A stretch of 6,582 nucleotides of DNA. Origin: MGBC120314 sp051880495 (GTDB lineage: Bacteria; Bacillota; Clostridia; Lachnospirales; Lachnospiraceae). Location: positions 1-6,582 of the forward strand of contig JBJEOB010000149.1 of NCBI GenBank assembly GCA_051880495.1, written 5' to 3'. The translations under genes and the position numbers were made by a program. Below the pieces are notes generated by a model. It saw only the letters and a list, made by a program, of their open reading frames with translations, made no database searches and was not told the origin of the DNA. Shown here one piece after another: positions 5,483 through 6,582 of this stretch (position 1 is its first letter; each line of letters starts with the position of its first letter).

Positions 5483-6582
5483 CTAGTCCGGCAGAAACTC
5501 CGCCATGACCACATTACTCACATCTATTCCCAAATCAGTAAGTCTGACAATATCATTTTCCTGTATGATAAGTCCCTTTGACTCGAGTTTTTGGGTAATA
5601 GTACCGTAAACTTTATTATACTCCACGCCAAATGTATTATAAAACTTTTCCTTGCTGATGCCTGCCGTCTTTCGAAGGCCGAGAAACATAAATTCCGCCA
5701 TCTCATCTTTCTTTGAGAGAATTTCTTTATTGGTTTTTTCCCTGCCGCAGCACTTAAGATATGATTTCATATCCGATTGATTATTATATCTGACATTACC
5801 GACAAGGGACGCCGCGCCAAGTCCAAAGCCTGCGTATTCTTTTCTTTCCCAGTAACCGAGATTATGTCTGCACTCATATCCCTTTCTGGCATAATTGGAA
5901 ATCTCATACCTTTCGTATCCGTAGCCTCCGAGGATTTTTTTCGCCGAATAATACATTTCACGCTCAACTTCCTCAGTTGGAAGCGCATCTTCATTTCCTG
6001 AGTAAACCCAGTCATAAAGCGGCGTGTTTTCCTCCACAATCAGGCTGTACACCGATATGTGCTCAGGTGCAAGACCTGCAACACTATGAAGTGTGGCACA
6101 GAACGAATCAAGTGTCTGATACGGCAGTGCATTCATCAAATCCACGTTAATATTTTGGAAACCGCAGCTTCTTGCGAGCAGGAAACTGTCAAGAAACTCT
6201 TCAGTCGTATGAATTCTTCCCAGTGTACGAAGCTCATTATCATTTGCAGACTGAAGTCCAATGCTTATTCTGTTCATACCTGCCAGAAGAAATGCCTCCG
6301 CCTTTTTTTCTGTCATCGTGCCCGGATTGCACTCAATTGTACATTCTGTGTATGGCGCAAGATTATAATTGTCCTTTATGGCATCCATAATTCTGACAAT
6401 CTGCTCCGGTGAAAGTATTGATGGTGTTCCGCCGCCGATAAATATGGTGTCAGCCAAATAATCACGAAAATCTGCTGCCGATTCATTTATTTCCTTAATC
6501 AGTGCATCTACGTACGCCTCTTTCCCGGCATCATCACATGGTGCCGAAAGAAAATCACAATATCTGCATTTTTGCACGCAAA
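5483..6582 (-). CDS. hemW: Radical-SAM heme chaperone HemW (N-terminus cut by window edge)
   Basis: 365 residues are visible, counted from the codon at 6580-6578. The window opens exactly on the first cysteine of C-x-x-x-C-x-x-C (C1, C5, C8), which binds the 4Fe-4S cluster for S-adenosylmethionine cleavage. The GTG at 6577 lies inside this motif and cannot be the start; the usual 10-15 residues with the real start lie outside. Other signatures are G-G-G-T-P-S (49-54), N-P-G-T (85-88), I-S-I-G-L-Q-S (105-111), V-D-L-M-N-A-L-P, and H-N-L-G-Y-W (239-244). A HemN_C winged-helix-like end lies from about 290. HemW was long annotated as oxygen-independent coproporphyrinogen III oxidase. Characterised members bind heme and deliver it, and lack the N-terminal residues HemN needs. 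Visible length plus the missing piece fits HemW (about 380) rather than HemN (about 455). It is the first visible gene of the run. Confidence 0.95.
   Translation of the reverse strand, partial: CVQKCRYCDFLSAPCDDAGKEAYVDALIKEINESAADFRDYLADTIFIGGGTPSILSPEQIVRIMDAIKDNYNLAPYTECTIECNPGTMTEKKAEAFLLAGMNRISIGLQSANDNELRTLGRIHTTEEFLDSFLLARSCGFQNINVDLMNALPYQTLDSFCATLHSVAGLAPEHISVYSLIVEENTPLYDWVYSGNEDALPTEEVEREMYYSAKKILGGYGYERYEISNYARKGYECRHNLGYWERKEYAGFGLGAASLVGNVRYNNQSDMKSYLKCCGREKTNKEILSKKDEMAEFMFLGLRKTAGISKEKFYNTFGVEYNKVYGTITQKLESKGLIIQENDIVRLTDLGIDVSNVVMAEFLPD

Noticed and set aside
6575..6577. GTG at 6577 as the start of hemW
   Set aside because: It lies inside the C-x-x-x-C-x-x-C cluster motif, whose first Cys is the codon at 6580-6578; the true start is outside the window.
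5483..6582. HemN (oxygen-independent coproporphyrinogen III oxidase) as the product
   Set aside because: The length and the H-N-L-G-Y-W / G-G-G-T-P-S context fit HemW, and the visible frame plus a short missing start is too small for HemN. The decisive N-terminal residues are outside the window, so this rests mostly on length.

Overview
The window looks like part of the chromosome of a low-to-moderate GC Gram-positive bacterium. A Clostridia / Lachnospiraceae-type host is my inference. It rests on strong GGAGG ribosome sites, an AT-rich sigma-A promoter, a CwlC-like amidase, and secreted RCC1-DUF4214 proteins. All five genes lie on the minus strand, so transcription runs from high to low coordinates. 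Both edges cut a gene: hemW at the right loses its N-terminus and an RCC1 protein at the left loses its C-terminus. I see no tRNA, rRNA, CRISPR array, insertion sequence or phage gene, and no gap over 300 bases lacks a gene.

Right half (6582 to 3785), a probable operon: hemW (radical-SAM heme chaperone), a HAD phosphatase 14 bases after it, then 63 bases to an N-acetylmuramoyl-L-alanine amidase with a C-terminal SPOR domain and no signal peptide. A 16-bp hairpin plus T-tract terminates the operon. The 63-base gap holds two overlapping signals. One is a hairpin whose 3' arm contains the amidase ribosome binding site. The other is a sigma-K-like promoter placed so that its transcript would lack the hairpin's 5' arm. 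This resembles the logic of the phage T4 lysozyme gene and is the most interesting regulatory hypothesis here.

Left half (3779 to 1): after the terminator come a nearly perfect 30-base palindrome and a good sigma-A promoter (TTGAAA, 18 bases, TATAAT). Two tandem paralogous genes follow, 69 bases apart. Each encodes a secreted protein with a signal peptide, a seven-bladed RCC1-type beta-propeller made of 48-49-residue repeats, and a C-terminal DUF4214 region. The DUF4214 region has four modules in the complete copy. Between the paralogues the DUF4214 part is nearly the same at DNA level, with blocks of perfect identity. The propeller repeats instead resemble their neighbours within the same gene, with variation concentrated at fixed loop positions. 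This pattern suggests homogenised surface-display or binding proteins. Their ligand and anchoring are unknown.

The hemW-HAD-amidase genes are housekeeping or cell-wall functions. The RCC1-DUF4214 pair is an accessory cell-surface unit with its own promoter.
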